From: Legionella saoudiensis
GTDB lineage: Bacteria; Pseudomonadota; Gammaproteobacteria; Legionellales; Legionellaceae
Assembly (NCBI RefSeq): GCF_001465875.1
Contig: NZ_LN901321.1
Location: forward strand, 92,549 to 156,548
Reading direction: 5' to 3'
Length of the DNA: 64,000 nucleotides
Under the pieces are notes generated by a model that was given only the letters and a program-made list of their open reading frames with translations, was not told the origin of the DNA and did no database searches. Positions 26,934 to 35,791 of the stretch are shown here, piece after piece (position 1 is the stretch's first letter; each line of letters starts with the position of its first letter). Position numbers and translations under genes: made by a program.

Positions 26934-27017
26934 GTCATTGCGGACAAAGTGAAGCAACCCAGTACTGAGTCTTAACGAAGCATCGTTCTGGGTTGCTTCG
27001 CCATGGCTCGCAATGAC
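26934..27017. repeat. intergenic inverted-end repeat element, copy 2
   Basis: An 84-bp element with perfect 9-bp terminal inverted repeats, GTCATTGCG (26934-26942) and CGCAATGAC (27009-27017). Inner arms GAAGCAACCCAG and CTGGGTTGCTTC extend the pairing around the core ACTGAGTCTTAAC. It shares sequence over its whole length, and also about 30 bp beyond the right end, with the copy at 3100-3185. No open frame is present. Confidence 0.8.
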
Positions 27018-27120
27018 GAAATTTACATATCTCATGAACGCTTACAGATAATTTCACGAGGTATGTTGAATTGCCACCATTGCTTTTCGTGAGCATTCAT
27101 GAGAATCCCATGTTTATAAC

Positions 27121-27690
27121 TTAGAGCCCTTTCGAAACTACTAAAGGATTACTTTCAGTATGCTCAGATGAGCCGAAGGGGCCGATATTTTTCCCAGTGA
27201 TGCGGTACTTAAGGTAATCAATAAGGTGTAGGATAATATTTAATAAGTTTTTAGTGTTATGCTTTTCAAATTGTACCCAAGTTCTTTTCCTACCCTCAGC
27301 ATCTTCGGTTACCCCAAAAAGAACTTCTTTTGAAATTGGATAAGAAAGAGAATATTGCTGGGTTACTGAATGGTGGGAGGAAACTCGTTTGCTAATGCTT
27401 AAGCTAAAATGTGTGACTAACTCGTCATAAAATTTACCATCATCGTCTAAATTCAGATGGCCACCGTTTAACATTTCTTGTAATACATCCTGAGCATGAG
27501 CAGGGTCTGTTGCATAATCAGAATTAAGGTGTAATGCAGCAATTAACCGCAGCAAAAAGTTAATCTCTTCAAAACTAGTCTCAATATGATACTGTTCCTT
27601 TTGTAATCCTGCATGGATGTATTTGAGCATATCCTTATACTTAGTTTCAATTTTGTCGAAAAATCTAAATAGATTAGAATAATTGGACAT
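27121..27690 (-). CDS. hypothetical protein
   Basis: I do not recognise this 189-residue protein. It is largely helical, with FFDKIETKYKDMLKYIHAGL at the start, a leucine-rich helix NFLLRLIAALHL, a central Ser/His/Gln-rich part (SKRVSSHHSVTQQYSLSY), and a C-terminal helix LLNIILHLIDYLKYRITG. No signal peptide or clear membrane span is visible. The ATG follows AGAGAG on its strand (complement of 27696-27701), an acceptable ribosome site. It is the next minus-strand gene after prs, but a hairpin between them suggests separate transcripts. Codon use is ordinary. Confidence 0.65.
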   Translation of the reverse strand: MSNYSNLFRFFDKIETKYKDMLKYIHAGLQKEQYHIETSFEEINFLLRLIAALHLNSDYATDPAHAQDVLQEMLNGGHLNLDDDGKFYDELVTHFSLSISKRVSSHHSVTQQYSLSYPISKEVLFGVTEDAEGRKRTWVQFEKHNTKNLLNIILHLIDYLKYRITGKNIGPFGSSEHTESNPLVVSKGL

Positions 27691-27787
27691 AGTGCTCTCT
27701 TTTTTATTAGCTGTGCCAATTGTAGCAATGCTAAATTAAGAGAATATTAATTATTATCCTGGGAAAAAATAGATTGTTTGATAAAGA

Positions 27788-27809
27788 TCCTGGTTGCAAG
27801 CAACCAGGA
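27788..27809 (-). terminator. gene-end hairpin of the CCTGGTTG family (copy 3)
   Basis: TCCTGGTTGC and GCAACCAGGA form a 10-bp stem 12 bp after the prs stop codon (prs runs on the minus strand). No good T-run follows on that strand. It belongs to the same family as the hairpins at 10867, 24617, 32331 and 35638. Confidence 0.6.
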
Positions 27810-27820
27810 AATAGGAGAGA

Positions 27821-28768
27821 TTACTCGGCAAACATAGAACTAACTGATTCTTCTATATTCACGCGTTTCATAGCCTGCGCTAACATGTCAGAAAGGCTGA
27901 CAACACGAATTTTATCGCAAGTACGAGCTTCTTCTGATAAAGGAATCGTATCGGTAATTACAACCTCATCAATGTGTGAATTTTTAATGTTTTTGAGTGC
28001 GGGGCCTGATAAAACGGGATGGGTAATATAGGCTCTAACACTTTTGGCCCCGCTTTTCTTTAATTCATGAGCTGCCGAGCAGAGTGTTCCTGCGGTATCA
28101 ACAATATCGTCAACAATAATGCAGTTTTTATTGGCTGGATCACCAATAATATGCATTACTTCAGATTTATTAGGTCCGCTACGACGCTTATCAATAATTG
28201 CCAATTCAGCAAGTTCAATACGCTTAGCAACAGCGCGAGCTCTGACCACACCACCTACATCCGGTGATACAACCATAACATTTTGTAAATTTTGGGCGGC
28301 AATGTCTTCAAGCAGCATTGGCGTTGCATAGACGTTATCTACTGGCATGTAGAAAAAGCCTTGAATTTGATCCGCATGCAGGTCGACTGTAAGAACACGA
28401 CATATACCTACAGAAGCCATCATATCGGCAACAATTTTTGCCGTAATAGGGACACGTGCAGAACGTACTCGTCTATCTTGTCGTGCATAACCAAAGTAGG
28501 GTACTACTGCAGTAATACGCGATGCAGAAGATCTTCTTAAAGCATCGGCCATAGCAAGCAACTCCATCAAATTATTATTTGATGGGGCACAAGTCGACTG
28601 AATAATAAATACATCCCGTCCGCGAACGTTCTCAAGGATCTCAACCATGGTTTCGCCATCGCTGAACGTGCCAACCGTAGCTTTGCCTATGGGGATCTGT
28701 AAGTGGGAAGAAATTTTTTGTGCTAATTCCGGATTCGCGTTACCGGCAAATATCATCATTGTGGACAT
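27821..28768 (-). CDS. prs: ribose-phosphate pyrophosphokinase
   Basis: PRPP synthetase, 315 residues, the normal length. It transfers pyrophosphate from ATP to ribose 5-phosphate, feeding purine, pyrimidine, histidine and tryptophan synthesis. Diagnostic stretches are [52 protein letters not shown] and the PRPP-binding loop [12 protein letters not shown]. It lies 150 bp downstream of tRNA-Gln on the same strand. Its leader includes the inverted repeat AGCAGAAGA (28815-28823) and TCTTCTGCT (28881-28889), which may form a 5' structure. No regulator site was recognised. Confidence 0.97.
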   Translation of the reverse strand: MSTMMIFAGNANPELAQKISSHLQIPIGKATVGTFSDGETMVEILENVRGRDVFIIQSTCAPSNNNLMELLAMADALRRSSASRITAVVPYFGYARQDRRVRSARVPITAKIVADMMASVGICRVLTVDLHADQIQGFFYMPVDNVYATPMLLEDIAAQNLQNVMVVSPDVGGVVRARAVAKRIELAELAIIDKRRSGPNKSEVMHIIGDPANKNCIIVDDIVDTAGTLCSAAHELKKSGAKSVRAYITHPVLSGPALKNIKNSHIDEVVITDTIPLSEEARTCDKIRVVSLSDMLAQAMKRVNIEESVSSMFAE

Positions 28769-28918
28769 GTGTAAAAAGCCTTAGATCTAGGTTCATCGTT
28801 TAACTTAAACACATAGCAGAAGACAGCCAAAAAGATATTATTATTATTTGAGCACCAACGAAATGCATCCTTCCAGGTTATCTTCTGCTGTCTGTTTACT
28901 TGTGAATCAACAAGAAAG

Positions 28919-28993
28919 TGGCAGGGGTGCTAGGATTCGAACCTAGGTATGCAGGGATCAAAACCCTGTGCCTTACCGCTTGGCGACACCCCT
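28919..28993 (-). tRNA. tRNA-Gln (anticodon UUG)
   Basis: The minus-strand sequence folds as a complete tRNA: acceptor arms AGGGGTG and CACCCCT pair over 7 bp, the D arm contains GCCAAGCGGTAAGGC, the anticodon loop is TTTTGAT with anticodon TTG between CAGGG and CCCTG, and the T arm is CTAGGTTCGAATCCTAG. A 3' CCA is encoded (28919-28921). This is the standard bacterial tRNA-Gln, upstream of prs. Confidence 0.95.
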
Positions 28994-29302
28994 AAAAAAT
29001 TGCAGATTCTATATAAAAACTTCCATAAATTATAAAAGCTTCCATCCTTGCGATGTGGGGGTATTTTGCAGTGGTTTTATTAACATGTCAACTTTGAAAG
29101 CAATAATTTTTATAATTTTTTTTTATTTATATCTTACATAGGCTCTTGCTTGTTAAATTAGTTCAATTTGAATTCAATGCGCGCGTCAATGAAGCCTAGA
29201 ACTAAGGATTTCCCGAAGAGGATCCATGTTATTGTGTATATCTTCTTCAGGAAATTCTTTTATTACGAGATAAGGGTCTCGTTTGTTTGAGAGGAGCTTA
29301 TT
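28994..29302. other. lolB-tRNA intergenic region without ispE
   Basis: These 309 bp, AT-rich with a T-run near 29116-29130, contain no recognisable gene. In many gammaproteobacteria ispE occupies this place between lolB and prs. Nothing here resembles IspE. The region should include the tRNA promoter on the minus strand. Confidence 0.5.
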
Positions 29303-29962
29303 TTAAATAGCCCAATTTTTAATAACAACTTTTACCATCACACCATTCCCGTCTAAACGAACCATGCCAGGAAGAGCAACTCCTTTTACGGAAGTATAGT
29401 TGCCAAAGGTAATGGTATAACCGCTTTGCCTTAACATCACCAGATTATTAGCTGCATCACGTTTTTCGGAACTTACTTTTCCAGGGGCTGGGAGACCTCT
29501 AACCCAATAATAGAGGTTACTTACAGGAAGCCTTACCCCTGTTTGTTTTAGTAATAATTCATCGGCATTGGTGGATGTAATTCTCTTAGGGCCATCTTGA
29601 AAGGTAATCGTGCCTCCCTTTTTATTAATAAGAACTGCTCCTGCTCCTAAAGGGCCCATCAAACGGATTTGATAGGAGTTAGGCCCGTTTTGTGTCCAAT
29701 GCATTGCTGCAGACCAACCTTTTGATTTATTTTTTGCTGCTAAGGCACCACGAATTTCCCAAGAGGAAACGGTTTCGGCTTTTGCGGCATGCTGCTTTTC
29801 TACAGGAGCTTTTTCTGCGGGCGCTTTTTCTGCTGGTGCTCCTTTAGGTAGTGCTTTGGTTACTTTGCTTGGCTGCTCTGGCATCATTACCGGTGGCCTT
29901 GGGGGCGCACAGGCGGTTAATAGAAAAATAGGAAGCACAATAAAACGTTTTAAATTATCCAT
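29303..29962 (-). CDS. lolB: outer-membrane lipoprotein LolB
   Basis: Lipoprotein receptor that inserts lipoproteins into the outer membrane, 219 residues from the ATG at 29962. The signal peptide ends in the lipobox LLTAC with Cys18. It is followed by an unusual Pro/Ala/Lys/Glu linker with the repeat APAEKAPAEKAPVEK, then the LolB fold: SSWEIRGALAA, NSYQIRLMGPLGAGAV, LYYWVRGLPAPG. The ATG at 29962 has GAGGTGAG just upstream; the open frame begins 12 codons earlier at 29998, but that start would not give a clean signal peptide. The extended linker is longer than in Escherichia coli LolB. Confidence 0.88.
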   Translation of the reverse strand: MDNLKRFIVLPIFLLTACAPPRPPVMMPEQPSKVTKALPKGAPAEKAPAEKAPVEKQHAAKAETVSSWEIRGALAAKNKSKGWSAAMHWTQNGPNSYQIRLMGPLGAGAVLINKKGGTITFQDGPKRITSTNADELLLKQTGVRLPVSNLYYWVRGLPAPGKVSSEKRDAANNLVMLRQSGYTITFGNYTSVKGVALPGMVRLDGNGVMVKVVIKNWAI

Positions 29963-30080
29963 ACTCACCTCGGTCCGTGATCTGGTAAAGCATTGCATCC
30001 TACTGTTTTACCAGGATTATTATAGTTTTTTGTACAACAATACGCTAGACTGGTCGTCTTAGCAATCAGTCTTAAATCAT

Positions 30081-30563
30081 ATGAAAACAAAAGCAATATA
30101 TCCAGGCACCTTTGATCCGGTGACTAACGGTCATGTGGATATTATAGGACGAGCCGCGAAAATTTTCCCTGAACTTATTGTTGCCGTTGCCAGTAATAAG
30201 GTAAAAAAACCATTTTTCTCCTTGGAAACCCGAATACGTCTTTTACAGGAAGCGGTAGCAGACTTTCCCGGGGTGCAGGTTATGGGGTTTGATAATTTAT
30301 TGATCGAGTTCGCCCAAGAACAAAAAGCGACAGTTATTTTGCGTGGTTTACGTGCTGTTTCCGATTTTGAATATGAGTTTCAGCTTGCGGGGATGAATCG
30401 TAAGTTACATCAGAATATTGAAACTATGTTTTTAACACCATCAGAACATGCTATGTTTATTTCCTCCAGTCTCGTTCGTGAAATTGCGAATTTAAATGGA
30501 GAGGTTTCTCAATTTGTTCCTCCCTGTGTGGCGAAAGAATTACAAAAGAGACAGAAAGAATAA
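30081..30563 (+). CDS. coaD: phosphopantetheine adenylyltransferase
   Basis: CoA biosynthesis enzyme that adenylylates 4'-phosphopantetheine, 160 residues, standard length. It has the nucleotidyltransferase motif [16 protein letters not shown] near the N-terminus, [21 protein letters not shown] in the middle and [10 protein letters not shown] at the C-terminal end. Cytosolic. The stop codon shares one base with the following ggt ATG (TAATG), so the two are translated in coupling. It runs divergently from lolB. Confidence 0.97.
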   Translation: MKTKAIYPGTFDPVTNGHVDIIGRAAKIFPELIVAVASNKVKKPFFSLETRIRLLQEAVADFPGVQVMGFDNLLIEFAQEQKATVILRGLRAVSDFEYEFQLAGMNRKLHQNIETMFLTPSEHAMFISSSLVREIANLNGEVSQFVPPCVAKELQKRQKE

Positions 30564-32311
30564 TGATTTACAATAGAAAAAAGCCAAAGCATTTGCTGTG
30601 GTCTGCAGTATTAGTTGTCAGTTGTTTACTTCCTAGTTTTAATACCCATGCGAAAAAGACGCACAGTCACCCGCCTGGATATGCCGTTGCTACAGCTAAT
30701 CCTTTGGCGACTAATGCCGCGCTAGATATTTTAGCTCATGGTGGAAATGCTTTTGATGCCGGGATTGCCGCAGCAGCGGTATTGGCCGTTGTTGAACCTT
30801 ATCACTCAAGTTTAGGTGGTGGTAGTTTTTGGTTATTGCATCAAGAAAGTACCCGCTCCAATGTATTTATTGATGCACGTGAAACAGCACCGTCCGCCGC
30901 TCATAAAGACATGTATTTAAATGCCGCTGGAGAGGTTGTTCCTGATTTATCCTTAAATGGAGGTTTGGCTGCCGCAATCCCTGGGCATCCAGCTGCGTTG
31001 GCTTATCTGGCAAAGCATTATGGTCGTTTACCATTGAGTAAAACATTGGCCCCTGCAATTAAATTAGCTCAAGACGGTTTTTTAGTTGATAAGCAACTTA
31101 GTCATTTTTTCAACATGGAAGGTCGAATTGAACAGCTTAGAAAATACCCTGCAACAGCAGCAATATTTTTAAAAAAAGGACAACCTTATGAAATTGGTGA
31201 GCGTTTAGTGCAAACCGATTTAGCTAATACGTTGAAGCGTATTGCTGAGCAAGGCGAGAAGGGCTTTTATACTGGAGAAATTGCGCAGCGCCTAGTAAAA
31301 GGTGTTAATGCCGCGGGAGGGCAATGGACCTTATCCGACCTGGCTAATTATCAAGTAAAGCTTCGAGAGCCCCTAGTCGGTGCTTATCACAATATGCTTG
31401 TTATTACGGCTCCGCCTCCTTCGGCAGGTGGAATTGCTTTATTAACAATGTTAAATATTTTATCGCATTATTCGTTATCTTCTTTGCCTAAGGTGCAATG
31501 GGTGCATTATTTGACGGAGTCTATGCGTTTGGCCTATTGGCAACGTGAAGAGTTTTTGGGCGACCCCGATTTTGTGTCTGTGCCTGTAGAAAAATTAATC
31601 TCTGCTGAGAATGGGAAACAATTAAAAGCATTAATTCCTGAGAATAAGGCAATCTCAAGTAAGGTATTACAGGGAGCCGCCCAAAGTTCTACTAAAGAAA
31701 GCAATACTACTCATATATCTATCATTGATGCAGAGGGTAATCGTGTCGCAGCAACGATGACGGTCAATTTCATTTTTGGTTCCAGCGTAGTTGCTGAAGG
31801 AACAGGGGTGCTACTTAATGATGAAATGGATGATTTTACCTCTAAGGTAGGAGCACTAAACGTATTTGGTGTCGTAGGAAGTGAGAAGAATAGTATTGCT
31901 CCGGGCAAACGGCCGGTATCTACCATGACACCAACATTTCTTGAATTGCCAGGGCGGGTTGCCATTTTAGGCACACCTGGAGGGAGTCGCATTGCTACAA
32001 TGGTTTTGCTTGCTTCATTGGTCTTTCACGATGATTTTGGGGCAATTAGTATGGTTTCCGCAATGCGTTTTCATCATCAATTTCTTCCTGATTTATTGCA
32101 GTTTGAGCCAGATACTTTTTCACCGGCAACCCAAGAAGCGCTTAAGGCTATGGGGTATATCTTGAAGCCTTTAGGACAATATTATGGTGATATGCAAGCA
32201 ATTACTTGGGATAAGGATACTAATATTCTTACTGCGGCATCTGATCCTAGAGCGATAGGTTTAGCAGCCAGTGTAGTTACTAGTGCTAGTGGGTATGGGG
32301 TGAAGTATTAG
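30563..32311 (+). CDS. ggt: gamma-glutamyltransferase
   Basis: Periplasmic or secreted enzyme cleaving gamma-glutamyl bonds such as glutathione, 582 residues. An N-terminal signal peptide (LLWSAVLVVSCLLPSFNTHA, cleavage near residue 30) is followed by the large-subunit domain with ANPLATNAALDILAHGGNAFDA and the conserved DARETAP with the glutamate-binding Arg. The precursor would self-cleave before Thr382 in NTTHISIID, making Thr382 the nucleophile. GTPGGSRI is the oxyanion-side motif. It is coupled to coaD and followed by a bidirectional hairpin. No truncation is seen. Confidence 0.93.
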   Translation: MIYNRKKPKHLLWSAVLVVSCLLPSFNTHAKKTHSHPPGYAVATANPLATNAALDILAHGGNAFDAGIAAAAVLAVVEPYHSSLGGGSFWLLHQESTRSNVFIDARETAPSAAHKDMYLNAAGEVVPDLSLNGGLAAAIPGHPAALAYLAKHYGRLPLSKTLAPAIKLAQDGFLVDKQLSHFFNMEGRIEQLRKYPATAAIFLKKGQPYEIGERLVQTDLANTLKRIAEQGEKGFYTGEIAQRLVKGVNAAGGQWTLSDLANYQVKLREPLVGAYHNMLVITAPPPSAGGIALLTMLNILSHYSLSSLPKVQWVHYLTESMRLAYWQREEFLGDPDFVSVPVEKLISAENGKQLKALIPENKAISSKVLQGAAQSSTKESNTTHISIIDAEGNRVAATMTVNFIFGSSVVAEGTGVLLNDEMDDFTSKVGALNVFGVVGSEKNSIAPGKRPVSTMTPTFLELPGRVAILGTPGGSRIATMVLLASLVFHDDFGAISMVSAMRFHHQFLPDLLQFEPDTFSPATQEALKAMGYILKPLGQYYGDMQAITWDKDTNILTAASDPRAIGLAASVVTSASGYGVKY

Positions 32312-32330
32312 GCGGCTATTTAAATTAGCT

Positions 32331-32354
32331 AGCCTGGTTGCGAGCAACCAGGCT
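32331..32354. terminator. gene-end hairpin of the CCTGGTTG family (copy 4), between convergent genes
   Basis: AGCCTGGTTGC (32331-32341) pairs with GCAACCAGGCT (32344-32354). It lies between the stop codons of the convergent ggt and acyltransferase genes, with a T-run TTTTTT at 32363-32369 on the plus side, so it may end transcripts from ggt. Confidence 0.65.
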
Positions 32355-32367
32355 GTGTCTAAATTTT

Positions 32368-33102
32368 TTACTCACCAAGCAATGCCTTAATCGAATCATA
32401 AGTCTGCTGAATTAATTCCGCTTTGTTTTCTATGTTAAATGCGGTTGTATCAATAGGCTTACCTATATGTATTTCTGCTTCTTGATTTAAATGGATATTA
32501 AACGTGCGTGCTGGAAGGATATTATTAGCACCGCGAATGCCAATAGGAATAATCGTCGCCTGCGATTCAATGGCTGTAATAAAGGCCCCTTTCTTAAATT
32601 GAGCCAATGTGCCATCTTTAGAGCGAGTTCCTTCAGGAGCTACCCAAAGAACAATACCACTTTCCATTAATTTTTTGGCATAAGCTAAATCTTTAATCGC
32701 CTGATAACGATTTTTACGATCAATAAATGGAAACTCCGCTGCATGCATGGCTTTACCCATTAACGGAATTTTTGATAATTCTTTTTTTGCCAGCATTCGA
32801 ATGGAGTGGTTAGGAAAAGCTTTAAAACCAAGAGGGATATCATAGGCACTGGAATGATTGCACATAATAATGGTGGCTTTTCCTGCCTCCGGTTGCACCT
32901 GATGGGGGTTAACCACTTTATATTTTACTTGGACACTATTGAGTAATTGATCAACCCAATGATGCAGTGCTTTATCAGTCCATGCTCGGGTAATGGTACT
33001 GAAATAGTATTTGTAAATACAGCGAATGCTGGTTACCGCTGTATAAAAAAACAAGGAACCAACGACCCATGCTGTTCTTATCTGGTTTATTTTCATTATC
33101 AT
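32368..33102 (-). CDS. 1-acyl-sn-glycerol-3-phosphate acyltransferase (PlsC family)
   Basis: Membrane-associated acyltransferase of phospholipid synthesis, 244 residues. A hydrophobic N-terminal segment (WVVGSLFFYTAVTSI) precedes the catalytic HX4D motif NHSSAYD (His83, Asp88). The glycerol-3-phosphate-binding block is APEGTRSKDG and IPIGIRGA follows. Sequence and size fit PlsC. Start: the ATG at 33102, but MKINQ two codons later is also possible. It runs toward ggt and is 39 bp downstream of mutM on the same strand, so it may be co-transcribed with it. Confidence 0.88.
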   Translation of the reverse strand: MIMKINQIRTAWVVGSLFFYTAVTSIRCIYKYYFSTITRAWTDKALHHWVDQLLNSVQVKYKVVNPHQVQPEAGKATIIMCNHSSAYDIPLGFKAFPNHSIRMLAKKELSKIPLMGKAMHAAEFPFIDRKNRYQAIKDLAYAKKLMESGIVLWVAPEGTRSKDGTLAQFKKGAFITAIESQATIIPIGIRGANNILPARTFNIHLNQEAEIHIGKPIDTTAFNIENKAELIQQTYDSIKALLGE

Positions 33103-33141
33103 TATGCTAAGTTAAATTAGTCGCTAATATAACTTAAGTCG

Positions 33142-33990
33142 TTACAATTGCCCAGATACCTTGTTCTCCGGAGGTACTATTTGGCAGTTGGGGCAAAAAG
33201 CAGAGCTGCGGCCTCCGATCATAACGGTTTGGATCGGATGTTGACATTCTATGCAGGGTTGATTTTTACGACCATAAACTTTAAGCGAAATACTGAAATA
33301 ACCAGGTTTCCCATCAAACGCATAAAAATCACGCAGAGTAGTGCCGCCACTTTTTATGGCTTGCTGTAACACGGATTTAATGTGTTTTGCCAACAGATGA
33401 TAGGAGGTTTCGCTAATGTTCTTGGCTGGAGTGGCGGGGTGAATATTCGATAAGAATAAGCTTTCTGTAGCATAAATATTACCTACGCCCACAACAATTT
33501 CATTATCCATGACCAATGATTTTATGGGTTTATTTTTATTGCGAGCCCGTTGATATAAATAATGACCATCAAAGGCCTCAGAAAGTGGCTCGGGGCCTAA
33601 GTGCATCAGTAATTTATGCTGATGCGGGCTTTCATCTATATAGATAAATAAACCAAAGCGTCGAGGATCGCAAAATCGCAATGCGTTTCCGTTGGCTAAA
33701 TATAAAGTAATATGATCATGCTTATCGGGTAAACTGTTATGGGGAACAATCCGTAAGTGCCCTGACATTCCTAAATGAATTAAAAGGTATCCTTCACTTA
33801 ATTGCAGCAGAATATATTTTGCTCGACGTGTGACCGCAAGAATTTTCTTTTTGGCACATAGCTCATTAATATTGAGGGGCACAGGAATTCGAAAACCATG
33901 GTTACGGACTTCGATGTTCCGGATGATTTGCCCTTCGAGGTGAGGTTTAATACCTTCTTTGGTGGTTTCAACTTCGGGTAGTTCAGGCAT
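33142..33990 (-). CDS. mutM: formamidopyrimidine-DNA glycosylase
   Basis: Base-excision repair enzyme removing 8-oxoguanine and formamidopyrimidines, 282 residues. It begins MPELPEVETTKEG, so Pro2 is the catalytic amine and Glu3 the acid. The H2TH region shows NKPIKSLVMDNEIVVGVGNIYATE. The C-terminal zinc finger is CIECQHP with CPNCQ (four cysteines). The start codon shares a base with the stop of the upstream small membrane protein gene, implying coupling. Confidence 0.96.
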   Translation of the reverse strand: MPELPEVETTKEGIKPHLEGQIIRNIEVRNHGFRIPVPLNINELCAKKKILAVTRRAKYILLQLSEGYLLIHLGMSGHLRIVPHNSLPDKHDHITLYLANGNALRFCDPRRFGLFIYIDESPHQHKLLMHLGPEPLSEAFDGHYLYQRARNKNKPIKSLVMDNEIVVGVGNIYATESLFLSNIHPATPAKNISETSYHLLAKHIKSVLQQAIKSGGTTLRDFYAFDGKPGYFSISLKVYGRKNQPCIECQHPIQTVMIGGRSSAFCPNCQIVPPENKVSGQL

Positions 33991-34238
33991 TATTTTTTAT
34001 CGTCATGTTCAATAATCCTGCCCTGAGTTTTTTTTATAATGGTAGTTTTTTTAGGGCTGGGAAAAAGTAATTCTTTAACAACAGAGATGAGCCAAAGAGC
34101 GCCACCAATAATTAATCCCCAAATAACAACATAGGAAAACATAAACAACAGACCGATAAATAGAGCAATAGCAATTCCGGCAATAATAAATGGAATTAAG
34201 GTCTCAAAGATCTTTGGTACTTGAAATTTATTGTTCAT
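33990..34238 (-). CDS. small two-helix membrane protein
   Basis: An 82-residue protein with two closely spaced hydrophobic helices (about 13-35 and 37-56) and a charged C-terminus (KKTTIIKKTQGRIIEHDDKK). No family was recognised. Its stop codon overlaps the mutM start by one base, so it is expressed with mutM, but a function in repair is not implied. It probably sits in the inner membrane as a helical hairpin with a cytoplasmic tail. Confidence 0.7.
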   Translation of the reverse strand: MNNKFQVPKIFETLIPFIIAGIAIALFIGLLFMFSYVVIWGLIIGGALWLISVVKELLFPSPKKTTIIKKTQGRIIEHDDKK

Positions 34239-34436
34239 AGCATTTTTCCAAAAAGTGTATATGATGAGATAAAGTTAATTATCGACTACATCAAGAAATG
34301 TTGCAACGGAATGAGTAAAAATGTGTTATCCTTATACTATACTTGAAGGATCTTATGTAAAACACTGCCACAAGCCATGTGTTTTGCCTATGGAAATGGC
34401 TTTTTTTCATAAACTAGCATTTGACGCGGAGTGATT

Positions 34437-35624
34437 ATGCTTTTTGGTTATCTAAACCTGTCTTTTTGGGGGTATGTGGTTGCGGTCCTTGTTTTGACGC
34501 AAATTACTATTGCCGCAGTAACACTGTACCTACATCGCTATCAAACTCACCGAGCCTTAACGTTACATCCTATCGTTAGCCATTTTTTCCGTTTATGGTT
34601 ATGGTTAACTACCGGAATGGTTACCGCTGATTGGGTTGCTATTCACCGTAAACATCATGCAACGACTGATGTTGAAGGAGATCCTCATAGCCCCGTAGTT
34701 ATGGGCATTAAAAAAGTATTTTGGGAGGGGGCTGAGCTTTACCGTGCTGCGCGTAAAGATCGAGACATGGTTGCTAAATACTCCCATGGCACGCCAACTG
34801 ATTGGATAGAACGAAATATTTACTCGCGTTATTCTGCTAGTGGCGTTGCTTTAATGTTTCTTATGGATTTATTCTTTTTTGGTCTGCCGGGAATAACAAT
34901 TTGGGCACTCCAAATGATGTGGATTCCGTTCCATGCTGCAGGCGTGATTAATGGAATTGGTCATTACTGGGGTTATCGTAATTACGAATGTCGTGATGCC
35001 GCAACCAATATAATTCCCTGGGGATTTTGGATTGGTGGTGAAGAGCTGCATAACAACCACCATACTTTCGCATCCTCAGCCAAGTTTTCTGTGAAATGGT
35101 GGGAGTTTGATATTGGTTGGATGTATATTCGTATTTTATCGTTCCTTGGTTTAGCAAAAGTTAAAAAATTACCGCCTAAATTAGCGATGGATGCAGGTAA
35201 ATTAAATGTAGATATTGATACGGTAAAAGCAGTTATTTCTAATCGTTTCCAAGTTATGTCTAATTATTACAAAGGCGTGATTCGTCCTATATTAAAGCAA
35301 GAGCGCATTAATAGTGATGACAGTAAAGAAACAAAAAAAATGTTTGCTCGTGCCGGCAGCTTATTACGCCGTGAAGACTCTTTATTAAGCTCTAAAGCGA
35401 AAGTGCGTTTGTCTGCTTTATTAGAAGCACGAGAGCAATTACGTTTAGTGTATGCTTACAAACAATCGCTACAAAATGTTTGGTTAAAAACAGCCGCAAC
35501 TCAAAAGGAGTTGATTGAAGCACTGCAACAATGGTGCCGTCAGGCTGAGGAGTCTGGCCTTGAAGTACTCAAGCAGTTTGCGCAGCAGTTAAAAGGTTAT
35601 GTTCCTGTTTATCAAACACATTAG
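34437..35624 (+). CDS. fatty acid desaturase (acyl-lipid or acyl-CoA delta-9 type)
   Basis: Membrane di-iron desaturase of 395 residues. Three histidine boxes are visible: HRYQTHR (33-39), HRKHH and HNNHH, with transmembrane pairs between them. It should introduce a double bond into saturated acyl chains. The C-terminal 130 residues (from about RFQVMSNYY) are helical and charged and are not part of the standard catalytic core. I start at ATG 34437, preceded by GGAG at 34428-34431; the open frame begins with a GTG two codons earlier. Monocistronic, ending in a hairpin at 35638. Confidence 0.9.
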   Translation: MLFGYLNLSFWGYVVAVLVLTQITIAAVTLYLHRYQTHRALTLHPIVSHFFRLWLWLTTGMVTADWVAIHRKHHATTDVEGDPHSPVVMGIKKVFWEGAELYRAARKDRDMVAKYSHGTPTDWIERNIYSRYSASGVALMFLMDLFFFGLPGITIWALQMMWIPFHAAGVINGIGHYWGYRNYECRDAATNIIPWGFWIGGEELHNNHHTFASSAKFSVKWWEFDIGWMYIRILSFLGLAKVKKLPPKLAMDAGKLNVDIDTVKAVISNRFQVMSNYYKGVIRPILKQERINSDDSKETKKMFARAGSLLRREDSLLSSKAKVRLSALLEAREQLRLVYAYKQSLQNVWLKTAATQKELIEALQQWCRQAEESGLEVLKQFAQQLKGYVPVYQTH

Positions 35625-35637
35625 TTTGATTTCCTCT

Positions 35638-35665
35638 GCAGCCTGGTTGCCCGCAGCCAGGCTGC
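35638..35665. terminator. gene-end hairpin of the CCTGGTTG family (copy 5)
   Basis: GCAGCCTGGTTGC folds onto the following GCAGCCAGGCTGC, with the sequence AAAATTCTTT after it. It is 14 bp after the desaturase stop codon. This variant differs from the others in one arm position (CAGCCAGG for CAACCAGG), with a G-T wobble that keeps the stem. Confidence 0.6.
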
Positions 35666-35791
35666 AAAATTCTTTATAATCCATTTGCTTACCTCTAAAC
35701 TTCTTCTATACTCAAAATCCTTAGAAAGGTATTTTGCGGTTTTTAATAATAGTAGTAATATGCTAATTGGAGTAATAACAGGGAGTTATTT

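Noticed and set aside
28815..28889. Riboswitch in the prs leader
   Set aside because: An inverted repeat AGCAGAAGA/TCTTCTGCT is present, but no conserved core of a known riboswitch class could be seen.
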